Position numbers and translations under genes: made by a program | Source: Trichodesmium sp002260545 | GTDB lineage: Bacteria; Cyanobacteriota; Cyanobacteriia; Cyanobacteriales; Microcoleaceae | Assembly (NCBI RefSeq): GCF_050016015.1 | Contig: NZ_JBNHEQ010000015.1 | Span: 1 to 64,000 of the forward strand | Length of the DNA: 64,000 nucleotides | Reading direction: 5' to 3' | In this document: positions 19,855-28,750 of the stretch, piece after piece | How the letters are laid out: every line of letters begins with the position of its first letter | Numbering within the stretch: position 1 is the first letter of the stretch | The notes under the pieces: generated by a model | Databases searched by the model: none | Seen by the model: the letters and a program-made list of their open reading frames with translations, nothing else | Told to the model about the DNA's origin: nothing

Positions 19855-20523
19855 TTATTTATAGTATTTATTTTTTGGTCTACGTTCATCCAACTTCCGA
19901 TACACATCTCGTAACTCAACATTATGATGTGCTAGAGCCACTAAAGTATGGTAAAATAAGTCGGCCGCTTCCGAAGCGATCGCCTCTTTCTCATCATCCT
20001 TACAAGCCATTACCACCTCTGCCGACTCTTCCCCAATTTTCTTAAGAATTTTATTATCTCCTCCAGCAAATAACTTACAAGTATAAGAACCCTCCTGGGG
20101 ATGGTCACGGCGATCGCTAATTACATCAAAAACTTGAGATAACATATCTGCTGGTGGCTTCACAACCTCTCCATCCACCTGATGAAAACAACTCCTTTCC
20201 CCTTTATGACAAGCAATATCCCCCACCTGATCCACTCCTACTAATAAAGTATCGCTATCACAGTCGTAGCGCATCCATTTAATATTCTGAAGATGACCAG
20301 AAGTTGCACCCTTATGCCAAAATTCTTGCCGAGAACGACTCCAAAACCAAGTTTGCCCAGTTTCTAGAGTTTTTTGTAATGATTCCTGGTTCATCCAGGC
20401 CATCATCAAAACTGTACCATCTAAATAATCTTGAATAATAGCGGGTACAAGTCCCTGTTCATTATAACGAACCTGCTCCACTGGAATCAATTGACCTAAA
20501 CCTACTGGTTGGGAGATAGACAT
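19855..20523 (-). CDS. hisIE: Bifunctional phosphoribosyl-AMP cyclohydrolase / phosphoribosyl-ATP pyrophosphatase
   Basis: A fused histidine biosynthesis enzyme that catalyses the second and third steps: hydrolysis of PR-ATP to PR-AMP, then ring opening. The HisI part (about residues 1-120) has MMAWMN, WSRSRQEFWHKG, YDCDSD and CHKGERSCFH, including the zinc-binding cysteines. The HisE part follows with YTCKLFAGG and KKIGEESAEVVMACKDD, including the acidic metal-binding helix. The length of 222 residues fits the fused cyanobacterial enzyme. I chose the ATG at 20523 (MSISQPVG), preceded by GGGG. A TTG four codons upstream is possible but less likely. Confidence 0.95.
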   Translation of the reverse strand: MSISQPVGLGQLIPVEQVRYNEQGLVPAIIQDYLDGTVLMMAWMNQESLQKTLETGQTWFWSRSRQEFWHKGATSGHLQNIKWMRYDCDSDTLLVGVDQVGDIACHKGERSCFHQVDGEVVKPPADMLSQVFDVISDRRDHPQEGSYTCKLFAGGDNKILKKIGEESAEVVMACKDDEKEAIASEAADLFYHTLVALAHHNVELRDVYRKLDERRPKNKYYK

Positions 20524-20802
20524 TATGTGCCCCAAAAAATTTGTTTGTATATTCGGAGTTTAGGATATCTTTTAAGTATTTTCTGAATGTTTAATCTTAA
20601 ATTTTAATTTGTTTTTGGCTTTTATCATAAAATAAATAAATTGTCAAAAAATCCCTTCATAATTCTCCAAAATTTACTGTAAATATACACTCACTCCAAT
20701 GATACAATTAACCAAATTATAGATATAGGTTTATATTAATTTGGTGATAATATAAAATCCCCATATTGGGATTGAAATAAACACAAATTCAGGAGACTAA
20801 AA

Positions 20803-22101
20803 TTGGTAGTTACTACACTTAATACCACTAAATCCGAAGAAATTTTTGCAGCAGCTCAAAAACTCATGCCAGGGGGAGTTAGTTCTCCGGTCAGAGCATT
20901 CAAATCTGTTGGTGGCCAACCAATTGTATTTGATCGGGTTAAGGGAGCTTACATTTGGGATGTTGATGGCAACCAATATATTGACTATGTTGGCACTTGG
21001 GGACCTGCTATCTGTGGTCATGCTCACCCAGAAGTATTAAATGCTCTGAAAGAAGTTTTGGAAAAAGGCACAAGTTTTGGCGCCCCCTGTGCTTTAGAAA
21101 ATACTTTGGCTGAAATGGTTATTGATGCGGTACCAAGCATCGAAATGGTCCGCTTTGTCAACTCTGGTACAGAAGCTTGTATGGCTGTACTGCGTTTGAT
21201 GCGAGCTTTTACAGGTAGAGATAAAGTAATTAAATTTGAAGGTTGTTATCATGGCCACGCTGATATGTTTCTTGTGAAAGCTGGCTCTGGTGTGGCAACT
21301 CTAGGTTTACCAGATTCTCCTGGAGTACCTAAGTCTGTAACTAGCAATACTTTAACTGCTCCTTACAATGATTTGGAGGCAGTTAAGCAACTATTTGCCG
21401 AGAACCCTGACCAAATTTCTGGTGTTATCCTGGAACCTGTAGTTGGTAACTCTGGATTTATTACACCAGATGCAGGTTTCTTGGAAGGGTTACGGATGAT
21501 TACCCAGGATAACGGTGCGTTACTTGTGTTTGATGAAGTGATGACTGGATTTCGTATTGCTTATGGTGGCGCTCAGGAAAAATTTAATGTTACTCCAGAT
21601 TTGACAACTTTAGGCAAAATTATTGGTGGTGGTCTACCTGTGGGAGCTTATGGCGGTCGTCAGGATATTATGTCGATGGTTGCTCCAGCAGGTCCGATGT
21701 ATCAAGCGGGTACTCTTTCTGGTAATCCTCTGGCTATGACTGCTGGTATTAAGACTCTGGAATTGCTGCATAAACCAGGTACTTATGAGCAATTAAACAA
21801 GATTACTCAGAAACTTGCTGACGGGTTATTGGCTATTGGAAAAGAAATTGGTCTTCCTATTTGTGGCGGGCATATTAGTGCAATGTTTGGTATGTTTTTC
21901 CATCAAGGACCTGTTCACAATTATGATGATGCGAAAAAGTCGGATTTGAGTAAGTTTAGCAAGTTCCACCGAGGAATGTTGGAGCGTGGAATTTATTTGG
22001 CTCCTTCTCAGTTTGAGGCAGGGTTTACTTCTTTAGCGCATACTGAGGAGGATATTGACCGGACTTTGGCTGCTGCAAAAGAAGTGATGTCTAGTCTTTA
22101 A
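20803..22101 (+). CDS. hemL: Glutamate-1-semialdehyde 2,1-aminomutase
   Basis: A PLP enzyme that converts glutamate-1-semialdehyde to 5-aminolevulinate, the committed precursor of haem, chlorophyll and bilins. The 432-residue protein is full length. It shows LMPGGVSSPVRAFKSVGG at the N-terminus, FVNSGTEACMAVLRLMRA, the cofactor-contact segment VFDEVMTGFR, and the Schiff-base lysine K272 in TTLGKIIGGGLPVGAYGG. The start is a TTG at 20803, supported by AGGAG seven bases upstream; no ATG sits nearby in frame. The 5' region shares a gap with the divergent hisIE. Confidence 0.97.
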   Translation: MVVTTLNTTKSEEIFAAAQKLMPGGVSSPVRAFKSVGGQPIVFDRVKGAYIWDVDGNQYIDYVGTWGPAICGHAHPEVLNALKEVLEKGTSFGAPCALENTLAEMVIDAVPSIEMVRFVNSGTEACMAVLRLMRAFTGRDKVIKFEGCYHGHADMFLVKAGSGVATLGLPDSPGVPKSVTSNTLTAPYNDLEAVKQLFAENPDQISGVILEPVVGNSGFITPDAGFLEGLRMITQDNGALLVFDEVMTGFRIAYGGAQEKFNVTPDLTTLGKIIGGGLPVGAYGGRQDIMSMVAPAGPMYQAGTLSGNPLAMTAGIKTLELLHKPGTYEQLNKITQKLADGLLAIGKEIGLPICGGHISAMFGMFFHQGPVHNYDDAKKSDLSKFSKFHRGMLERGIYLAPSQFEAGFTSLAHTEEDIDRTLAAAKEVMSSL

Positions 22102-22111
22102 GAGTTTTTTA

Positions 22112-22149
22112 ATGGGTAATGGATGATTTTTCAGTTTTCTATTACCCAT
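22112..22149. terminator. Inverted repeat after hemL, possible terminator
   Basis: ATGGGTAAT and ATTACCCAT form a 9-bp stem 10 bp after the hemL stop codon. There is no T-run after the stem, so function as an intrinsic terminator is uncertain. Confidence 0.4.
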
Positions 22150-22189
22150 CTAAAAGTTGGTTATTTCAGTTATGACCAATCAGTTATCA

Positions 22190-22233
22190 GTACATTGGGC
22201 TGAAGCCATGACCTTGAAATATTGAAGTTTATT
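22190..22233 (+). repeat. Partial two-hairpin element
   Basis: After a short TCAGTTATCAGT run comes GGCTGAAGCC and then CTTGAAATATTGAAGTTTAT. The last part closely matches the linker of the 32415 copy. Hairpin 2 is missing; the 130-bp array begins at once. Confidence 0.5.
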
Positions 22234-22640
22234 CTTTTTTGATTAGATATTTAATCCACATACAGTGAGATAGATAGAAAAAAAACTATAGCGCTACAGT
22301 TATGAGTATTTTTCGAGATTTTTTCTGAAGATTTACTCTCGTGATTGAATTAAATATCTTTTCCTTTTTTGATTAGATATTTAATCCACATACAGTGAGA
22401 TAGATAGAAAAAAACTATAGCGCTACAGTTATGAGTATTTTTCTGGAGGAATTATCAACATTTACCTGACTCAGTCAATTAAATATCCTTTCCTTTTTTG
22501 ATTAGGAATTGAATCTGAAGTATAGATAAATCAAAACTATAGCGCTACAGTTCTAAGGAATTTTCTCAAATCCTTCTCAAAATCTAGCCTAGTAGGTGAA
22601 TTAAATAGTGAATTAAATATATTTTCCTTTTTTGATTAGG
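22234..22640. repeat. About 130-bp tandem array with AACTrTAGCGCTAyAGTT palindromes
   Basis: Three units and a partial fourth begin at 22234, 22364, 22493 and 22627, each with CTTTTTTGATTAG. Each full unit carries the palindrome AACTATAGCGCTACAGTT (near 22287, 22417 and 22534). Around the palindrome the units differ by substitutions and small indels, while the palindrome is invariant. The array lies between the converging hemL and a frameshifted gene. Confidence 0.85.
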
Positions 22641-22655
22641 GGCAAATATAGCCAA

Positions 22656-23409
22656 TTATAAGTATTTTTTTACGAATTCTTGATAAATAGATACTTTATC
22701 TACTGCCTCTGATAAAGAGATATCATAGATTGCTGCCATCGTAGCTATTAACTGCCTATGAACACCTTCAACCAACTTCAAATTTTGCTCAAACTCACTA
22801 GCTGTGGACAACCAAAATTCTTCACGAGCTTTGAATAAAGGTGTATAATCATAGTCAACATCAAAATCTTTAATAAATTCTACTGTAGGAATAATAATAA
22901 ATCTATCTCTGATATCATTAAATTTTGCCTCCTTCCAAATACGTTCTTTAGTAGACAAAATTTTAGGACATCCTACATCATACTCATACTTTTTCTTAGG
23001 CGTAAAAACCTTTCCTGTTTCATTAACGTCAACCTTTAGCATCTCAAACAACTCTTCTCTTTTCTTCTTTTCAGGTGGCTTTGTTACATCACCCAAAGGA
23101 ATAAGAATATTGCGTTTTTCCGCAATATAGTTTCGGATGGCTACATAAGTAGAGGGATATAGATGAAAGCCAAGTGACATCATATAATCTTGAAGCCAGC
23201 AAAGTTATATTATTTGTAGCATCAGAATCATTTCCATAAACAACTGTAATAAAATATTTTGTCGTCAATGTGGAAGGTATCATCATGCTAGAAATTAATA
23301 TGGGAAGTGTAATCTCCTCATTTTCTAGCCTAGTCATTTGTTGTACCAAGTTTTCGAGTTGTTGGGCTAAAAGCATTTTGCTGGCATTCTTCGTTTCCTT
23401 CCATACCAT
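22656..23409 (-). pseudogene. Hypothetical protein gene, probably frameshifted
   Basis: Two overlapping minus-strand frames look like halves of one gene. The upstream one starts at 23409 (MVWKETKNASKMLLAQQLEN) with a helical N-terminus and keeps a sensible sequence to ITLLASRLYD. It then turns into Ser/Tyr/Cys-rich sequence that does not look coding. The downstream frame picks up at once with MMSLGFHLYPSTYVAIRNYI and runs 175 residues to 22656. A one-base indel near 23180-23190 would give a protein of about 250 residues. No family was recognised. Alternatives are a sequencing error or two genes with a 95-bp overlap. Confidence 0.65.
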
Positions 23410-23465
23410 ACTACAATATAATAAAAGTTTATACTTTGAAAGGAAGATTTTAATTAATCAAACCA

Positions 23466-24641
23466 ATGGTTCGCAGAATTTGGCAATGGCTGAAAAGTTT
23501 ATGGGAAAAATTTTTAGGATTATTCTCTCAAGTCCAAACTAACCCTTCAGAAACTCAACCACTATCTCAGTCTCTCCCACCTTTAACAGATACAGATTAT
23601 GATTTTCTGTTCGGTCAACTTTTAGAAGGTATTGCTCAAGGTTGGTCTTCCGAAAGAGTAAAGAATTTTTTTGACGACCTGGGAGAACGAGGTAAACCTG
23701 AACTTTGGGAGGAATGGCTAAAACGATTTGGAGAAAGATTATTAGCATCCCCGAAACCTAATGATCAGTTAGCTCAGAGAATGGTTAGGTTTGCTCACTT
23801 GACTCGATCGCTCCCTTCTCTACAATCTCTAGGAAATCTGGCTAATAATATTGGTAGTGAACTTTTAAGTCGGGATGATAGTGGAGCAATTTGGGAATAT
23901 GATGGACCTGATGCTGGTGTCTCCCCTCCTCCTCAACCATCTTTAACAGAAAATCAAGAAAATGAAGCTTTGGAAAATTTAGTAGTTAAGCTTCAGGAAA
24001 ATCCTAATTTATTAGCAACTGTTGCGCAACAGTTAGGTATACAGACTAGCGACCCAAGAGTAGTTATTCAAGCAATGGTTAGTCAGCTTGGGGTGGGAGT
24101 GGAAAATCAACAACAGTCTGCCGAGCAAAGTTCGGAAATATTTGCTCAGTTAGGTTTGGAGCAAGCAAAAGCTGGAGATTTAGCTGGAGCAGTTGATAGT
24201 TGGGAAAGTGCTTTGGCTTTGAAGCCTAATTATCATCAAGTTTGGTACAATCGAGGCAAGGCATTGGTACAGTTAGAAAGATGGTCTGAAGCCATCGCCA
24301 GCCATGACAAGGCTTTAGAAATTAAGTCTGATGATTATTTGGCTTGGAATAACCGTGCTGAAGCTTTGGGAAAATTGGGGAGATGGGAGGAGGCGCTATC
24401 TAGTTGTGATAAAGCTTTAGAAATTAAGGGAAATTATTATTTAGCTTGGTATAATAAGGCTAATTTTTTGGTTAGTTTGGGAAATTTGACAGAAGCAGTT
24501 AATTGCTATGACAAGGCATTAGAAATTAAGTCTAATTTTTATGATGGTTGGAATGAGAAAGGAAATGTTTTGAGAGATTTGGGTTTGATGGAAGAGGCTA
24601 ATAAAAGTTGGGAAAGGGCAAGGGAAATTAAATCTGGATAG
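23466..24641 (+). CDS. TPR repeat protein
   Basis: A 391-residue protein. The N-terminus is basic/aromatic (VRRIWQWLKSLWEKFLGLFS), an amphipathic segment that might touch a membrane. Residues about 45-130 form a helical domain of unknown type. A Gln/Pro-rich linker follows, then from about 230 at least four tetratricopeptide repeats with A-[LI]-E-I-K and W-N-N-[RK]-[AG] signatures spaced 34 residues (YLAWNNRAEALGKLGRWEEA, YYLAWYNKANFLVSLGNLTE). TPR proteins are scaffolds for protein-protein contacts. The partner is unknown. The gene is divergent from the frameshifted gene at 22656-23409, only 56 bp away, so their promoters overlap. Confidence 0.85.
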   Translation: MVRRIWQWLKSLWEKFLGLFSQVQTNPSETQPLSQSLPPLTDTDYDFLFGQLLEGIAQGWSSERVKNFFDDLGERGKPELWEEWLKRFGERLLASPKPNDQLAQRMVRFAHLTRSLPSLQSLGNLANNIGSELLSRDDSGAIWEYDGPDAGVSPPPQPSLTENQENEALENLVVKLQENPNLLATVAQQLGIQTSDPRVVIQAMVSQLGVGVENQQQSAEQSSEIFAQLGLEQAKAGDLAGAVDSWESALALKPNYHQVWYNRGKALVQLERWSEAIASHDKALEIKSDDYLAWNNRAEALGKLGRWEEALSSCDKALEIKGNYYLAWYNKANFLVSLGNLTEAVNCYDKALEIKSNFYDGWNEKGNVLRDLGLMEEANKSWERAREIKSG

Positions 24642-24808
24642 GCAGAAAAAAAGGGCTTGCATATTTGCTGGATGAATTAGGGAGTGTGGGAGGAATTATA
24701 TATATTTTATTTACCCATTGGAATTATAGTTTTAGAGAAAGAGGAAATACAAAGATTAATCCCTTAGTTCAGTAACGCTAAAAAAAGATTTGTGTTAAAT
24801 GTATAAAA

Positions 24809-25012
24809 ATGTCAAAAAATAACAAACAAGAAGATACTTCTCTATTGCAAGCCTGGCAGAAAAAAATTCAAGACGCTAATCTTAATAATATATTTTGTCA
24901 TTGTCATAGCTGTGAATATGAATGGGTAGATTCATCCTGGGAAAAAATATGCCCTAATTGCAATAGTACCCATATTGAGCGTATTTCTTGTTGGCAATTT
25001 CCTGATGATTAA
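24809..25012 (+). CDS. Small zinc-ribbon-like protein
   Basis: A 67-residue protein with two Cys pairs, CHCHSC and CPNC, about 20 residues apart. This is the spacing expected for a zinc ribbon (knuckles around EYEWVDSSWEKI). No known family was identified. It follows the TPR gene by 167 bp on the same strand, so co-transcription is possible but not shown. Because it is short it could be chance, but the ordered Cys pairs favour a real gene. Confidence 0.65.
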   Translation: MSKNNKQEDTSLLQAWQKKIQDANLNNIFCHCHSCEYEWVDSSWEKICPNCNSTHIERISCWQFPDD

Positions 25013-25111
25013 TTAGAATTTATTCAAAAAATATTTTGGTAAGATTAGGACTCAGAAGTTAGAAGAAATTGGAATTTAGAGGAGAGTAAATATTTTTTGT
25101 TTGTTCCCTAC

Positions 25112-25215
25112 TCCCCCACTCCCTTACTCCTCTACTCCCTTACTCCCTTACTCCCTATTCCCTATTCCCTATTCCCTATTCCCTACTCCCTACTCCCTAC
25201 TCCCTACTCCCTCTT
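25112..25215. repeat. ACTCCCT/ATTCCCT heptamer array
   Basis: About thirteen 7-bp units change from CTCCCTTA to ATTCCCT to ACTCCCT along the array. The array ends at the stop codon of yajQ. Confidence 0.88.
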
Positions 25216-25707
25216 CTAACGATAATTAGTAAATTGTAATGGCATGGGAAAATCTTCTGCTTTTAACCTTTGCATTACTGTTTGTAATTCATCTTTAGAC
25301 TTACCAGAAACTCTCACAGCATCACCTTGAATAGATGCTTGAATTTTTTTAAATTCATCCTTAATTAACTTAGTAATTTTTTTAGCATTTTCTTGACTAA
25401 TACCTTTTTGCAGCTTAACTTCTTGTCTAACTCTACTGCCACTAGCAGATTCAACTTTACCAAAATCAAATATCTTTAACGATAAATTCCGTTTAGCTGC
25501 CTTAGTTTGTAAAACAGTATGAACCGCATCTAAACTAAATTGACTACTCGTATTAATCGTAATAGTATCTTCGCCTAATTCTAATGTTGTATTAGAATCT
25601 TTCAAGTCATAGCGAGCTTTAATTTCTCGCTCTGCTTGGTCTATAGCATTCACTAATTCTTGTCTATCAAAATCGCTAACTATATCAAATGATGATGTAG
25701 ATGCCAT
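25216..25707 (-). CDS. yajQ: YajQ family nucleotide-binding protein
   Basis: A 163-residue protein matching YajQ over its full length: SFDIVSDFDRQELVNAIDQA at the start, EIKARYDLKD, LDAVHTVLQTKAAKRNL in the middle, and MQRLKAEDFPMPLQFTNYR at the end. The family folds as two ferredoxin-like domains and binds nucleotides or RNA. A member in Xanthomonas binds cyclic di-GMP, but that role is not proven for cyanobacteria. The stop codon is immediately followed, on the minus strand, by a 7-bp repeat array. The upstream MAPEG and DprA-like genes lie on the same strand, 117 bp away. Confidence 0.93.
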   Translation of the reverse strand: MASTSSFDIVSDFDRQELVNAIDQAEREIKARYDLKDSNTTLELGEDTITINTSSQFSLDAVHTVLQTKAAKRNLSLKIFDFGKVESASGSRVRQEVKLQKGISQENAKKITKLIKDEFKKIQASIQGDAVRVSGKSKDELQTVMQRLKAEDFPMPLQFTNYR

Positions 25708-25824
25708 AACTTTTATTAGATATTATTTTGATTGTACTTAATAAAAATTCCTAAGTTCCTATGCCAAATTAATTACAGATCCTATTGACTTCCTGTTCCC
25801 TATTCCCTGAGTTCTGGAAGAAGT

Positions 25825-26244
25825 CTAACTATTGACACTAATTAAACTTAGAATAAACAAAATAGCTGTACCAGAAGAACTAATAACAAACATGAGCGAT
25901 CGCCCTATAGGTACATCCAAAATATAAAAGATCGAATAAAAAAATCGTCCAATCACAAAAGCTACTGCTGCTCCTATAGCTAACACAGAATCTTGTTCTG
26001 TCAAATAAGCCATAAAAGAAGCTGTTGCAAATAAAAGAAAAGTTTCAAAAGAATTTTGATGTGCCCAAGTTGCCCTCTTAGCATAATCAGGCAATTTCTC
26101 AAACAAAGCACGAGGCGCACCCAAATCATAGCCTACTTTAACACGACCGTAGGCTACTACTAAAAAAGGTGCGTAAACTAGGATTGCTCCTATTACGATG
26201 GCATCAAGTAAAATAGATGGTGCTGGTAACTCCAACAAACTCAT
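25825..26244 (-). CDS. MAPEG family membrane protein
   Basis: A 139-residue protein with four hydrophobic helices and the MAPEG features: RVKVGYDLGAPRALFEKLPDYAKRA, then a Trp-Ala-His-Gln-Asn-Ser-Phe-Glu segment, and helix 4 beginning IGRFFYSIFYILD. MAPEG proteins include glutathione-dependent membrane enzymes. In bacteria the substrate is usually unknown. The gene lies 13 bp after the DprA/LOG-like gene, so the two are likely co-transcribed. Confidence 0.88.
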   Translation of the reverse strand: MSLLELPAPSILLDAIVIGAILVYAPFLVVAYGRVKVGYDLGAPRALFEKLPDYAKRATWAHQNSFETFLLFATASFMAYLTEQDSVLAIGAAVAFVIGRFFYSIFYILDVPIGRSLMFVISSSGTAILFILSLISVNS

Positions 26245-26257
26245 TTTTTTAGGAAAA

Positions 26258-26761
26258 TTAATCTAGGTAGAACAAAGTTACTACTTTACGTTGTTCTTCT
26301 GCATCTTGACAAGTCTTCAATAAAGTATGACTTTCGTGAAAAGCAAAACAAATCAACTGTTGGCATCGAGAAACAATTTCTTGGTTACAAATAGAACTTG
26401 CTTCAGCTAAAGATAATTGATCATTTTTAGGATTTTCCACCAAATGAATGACCTTCTCCAATTCTTGGCGAGATTCTCTTGGTTGCCGTTTCAGACTTTG
26501 AGGTAAAATAACCGTAACCAAATTAGGGTCACCCCTCATTGCACCTCGAACTGCTGCTAAATTAGTACCTGTTGCACCTGATGTAATAATATGATTTGAA
26601 CCTAATACCAAAGCATAACTTACCAACTCAATTAATTGTTGATGAGTAATAGGAACATGACGAGAACCCAACACAGCAATTCTTTTAGAACCTGTTTGTT
26701 GGATTGCTAAAAGTTCCTGTAAAAAATCATCTACCTTGGGTATATCAATTGATTGACTCAA
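26258..26761 (-). CDS. DprA/LOG-like Rossmann-fold protein
   Basis: A 167-residue protein carrying the nucleotide-binding core of the DprA/Smf and LOG superfamily: RIAVLGSRHVP followed by NHIITSGATGTNLAAVRGAM. In cyanobacterial genomes such short proteins are usually called DNA recombination-mediator protein A. The DprA C-terminal winged helix is absent. It may bind nucleotides rather than load RecA; the function is inferred from fold only. It is the first gene of a short minus-strand run with the MAPEG gene (13 bp gap). Confidence 0.8.
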   Translation of the reverse strand: MSQSIDIPKVDDFLQELLAIQQTGSKRIAVLGSRHVPITHQQLIELVSYALVLGSNHIITSGATGTNLAAVRGAMRGDPNLVTVILPQSLKRQPRESRQELEKVIHLVENPKNDQLSLAEASSICNQEIVSRCQQLICFAFHESHTLLKTCQDAEEQRKVVTLFYLD

Positions 26762-26869
26762 AGATTTTATCTATATGTAATAAAACTGCCAAAGGGATTA
26801 TAGCAATTAAATATATTTTTGTACATTATATTTTGTAGGAAAAATCACAATTGAGTCCAAAAAATTAAT

Positions 26870-27350
26870 CATATAGAAACATCAGGATGTGCAAAAGCTT
26901 TGGAACAACCAGCCTGAGAATTTCCCCTTACTCCCCTTCCCATTATTTCCGGTATAGTACCCCCTGGATTAAAAGGGTCTTTATATAGGAATGGACTTGC
27001 CAGATTATCACGCAATGGACAACAGGTAGGACATTGATTTGATAGAGATGGGGCTATCCTAGCTCTCAGTTCATAAACCAAGAGTAGATATTAGAAAATA
27101 AATGTTTGGGGTCATCAATCGTTTCGACTATCAAACCAATAGTCTCACTACAGTAAACTTATCATCTAACTGCTACCCAACTGAAGACCCCCAGAAAGCA
27201 AGGATCTTAACAGTTATATTTGACAGTCAGTATAACCGTAGTGAGGTTTGGATATTTGATGAAATGCCAATTAGATGCCAAACCTGTTTGTTGGTTAGCA
27301 TTACCCAAGGTTATACCAATGGGTTTTCATGGTATCTGAAATCAAGACCA
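26870..27350 (+). pseudogene. Decayed carotenoid oxygenase (RPE65-type), N- and C-terminal pieces only
   Basis: The plus strand at 26891-27073 reads AKALEQPA, stop, EFPLTPLPIISG, then PPGLKGSLYRNGLARLSRNG, QQVGH, stop, FDRDGAILAL. This is the start of cyanobacterial carotenoid oxygenases with two nonsense codons (26915 and 27035). At 27102-27255 the sequence becomes VINRFDYQTNSLTT and ILTVIFDSQYNRSEVWIFD, which belongs near the C-terminus. A one-base shift then gives LDAKPVCWLALPKVIPMGFHG. Roughly 300 central residues, including most iron-ligand histidines, are missing. Intact members cleave carotenoids or apocarotenoids such as retinal precursors. This locus is a clear relic, not a working gene. 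Confidence 0.82.
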
Positions 27351-27362
27351 ATAATTTCTTCG

Positions 27363-28436
27363 CTATGTTCCTAGCTGAAAATGATTGAACAAGCGTTCAA
27401 AATCAAAATTTTGTGCCATTAGTCTTTTAACACATTCTACTTTGACAGGTTCATGTAGACGAACACTACCAAAGGTTCGATCTATAATTTCCACAGTAGA
27501 TAGGGTATCATAGTCCACTGACAAAACAGGTACTTCTACATCCTCCGCACGACGCAGCACTAACTCATCAGGTGGAAGTTGCCCAGTTAAAATTAGACAA
27601 TGGGTTGAAGTTTCTAAAGCTGCTAGCTGAATGTCTGTCCGATCGCCCCCCGTAACTACTGCCATATTTGTAGCCTTACGGAAATATTTGATCGCTGCAC
27701 TAACATTCATTGCACCAATAGTCAAGCTTTCTACCATTAAATTCAGGCGGTCAGGGCGACAAAGCACCTGAGCTTTTAATTGCTTAACTAATTCTTCAAC
27801 TGTGACACTGCGTAGGAGACTGCTTCTAGGCAATATTCCTAATACAGGTATATTCCTTGCTTCCAGAAAAGGTTTTACTACTTTAGTTACTGTTTCTTGT
27901 GCTACTATTGGGACATCATTAATAACTACACCTAGAAGAGAACTACCTAAACGTTGTTTAGCTGAGAGTAAAGAGTCTATATAAGAATGTGAATTTGGAC
28001 GAGTTACCAAAATTACAGAAGCATGAAGAACTTCGGCAACTTGTGGCAGTGATAATTCAAACAGACTACCCTCATCTAAGTTACTAGGTCCCTCTAATAT
28101 TACTAAAGCTTCTCCCTTTACCTGTAAATATTGGGCTAGAGATTTTTGATAATCTGTTTTGTCTTCTCCCAGCAACCGCTTATCTATGGTACTTTCGTCC
28201 AGCATCAACAAAGTTGGTCGAATACCATTTTCTGAAAGCTTGAGAGTGTCAGTTATAAACTGCACATCAGCATCTGTCGGAATAGATGTTGGAGTTAAAC
28301 AGTTTCCCACAGGTTTTCCATAGGCAATACTTATACCTTGCCCTTGTAACTCATGGGCTACTCCTAAAGTAATTGTAGACTTGCCACTGTAAGGTTCAGT
28401 CGATCCAATTAGCAAATAATTTGCAGATTTTGGCAC
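27363..28436 (-). CDS. BioD-like P-loop plus DRTGG domain protein (phosphotransacetylase-family N-terminal region)
   Basis: A 357-residue protein with an N-terminal P-loop ATPase of dethiobiotin-synthetase type (LLIGSTEPYSGKSTITLG, Walker A near 11-20) and ILVTRPNSHSYID further on. The C-terminal part has a DRTGG domain (about 215-320; VTGGDRTDIQLAALE). The same pair of domains forms the regulatory N-terminal region of long bacterial phosphotransacetylases, but the catalytic Pta domain is absent here. The protein is widely kept in cyanobacteria, and its exact role is unsettled. The stop codon lies next to the carotenoid oxygenase relic on the opposite strand. Confidence 0.85.
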   Translation of the reverse strand: MPKSANYLLIGSTEPYSGKSTITLGVAHELQGQGISIAYGKPVGNCLTPTSIPTDADVQFITDTLKLSENGIRPTLLMLDESTIDKRLLGEDKTDYQKSLAQYLQVKGEALVILEGPSNLDEGSLFELSLPQVAEVLHASVILVTRPNSHSYIDSLLSAKQRLGSSLLGVVINDVPIVAQETVTKVVKPFLEARNIPVLGILPRSSLLRSVTVEELVKQLKAQVLCRPDRLNLMVESLTIGAMNVSAAIKYFRKATNMAVVTGGDRTDIQLAALETSTHCLILTGQLPPDELVLRRAEDVEVPVLSVDYDTLSTVEIIDRTFGSVRLHEPVKVECVKRLMAQNFDFERLFNHFQLGT

Positions 28437-28750
28437 ATCCTCACTCCTGCAATTAATGAACTTTTGGAAATTATCGCATTTTTAGGGCAAGTATTCCTGT
28501 TTATATCTCCAACCTAGGATATATAGCGGTACGGGCAAGTCAAAAGTCATGCCTTCAAAAGTCAAAAATAATCCCTGACGCTCGTTTGAGCATTTATCAA
28601 TGTCCTAACCATAATGGGTAGTGCTATAAAATCTTTTTTCAGGATATATAACAAACATTATAGTGGATTTAGTACAATAGGTCCAAAGTTAGGAGTAAGG
28701 TGAAATATTATTTTCAAGGGTTAGTCTTAGAAGTGACTCTCAAACCTCAA
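28437..28750. other. Gap with no recognised feature
   Basis: About 310 bp with CAAAAGTCA-type short repeats near 28530-28570 and no open frame worth calling. The promoter of the BioD/DRTGG gene should be at the left end. Confidence 0.4.

Noticed and set aside
26869..27081. Minus-strand 70-codon frame
   Set aside because: It is antisense to the carotenoid oxygenase relic, which reads correctly on the plus strand.
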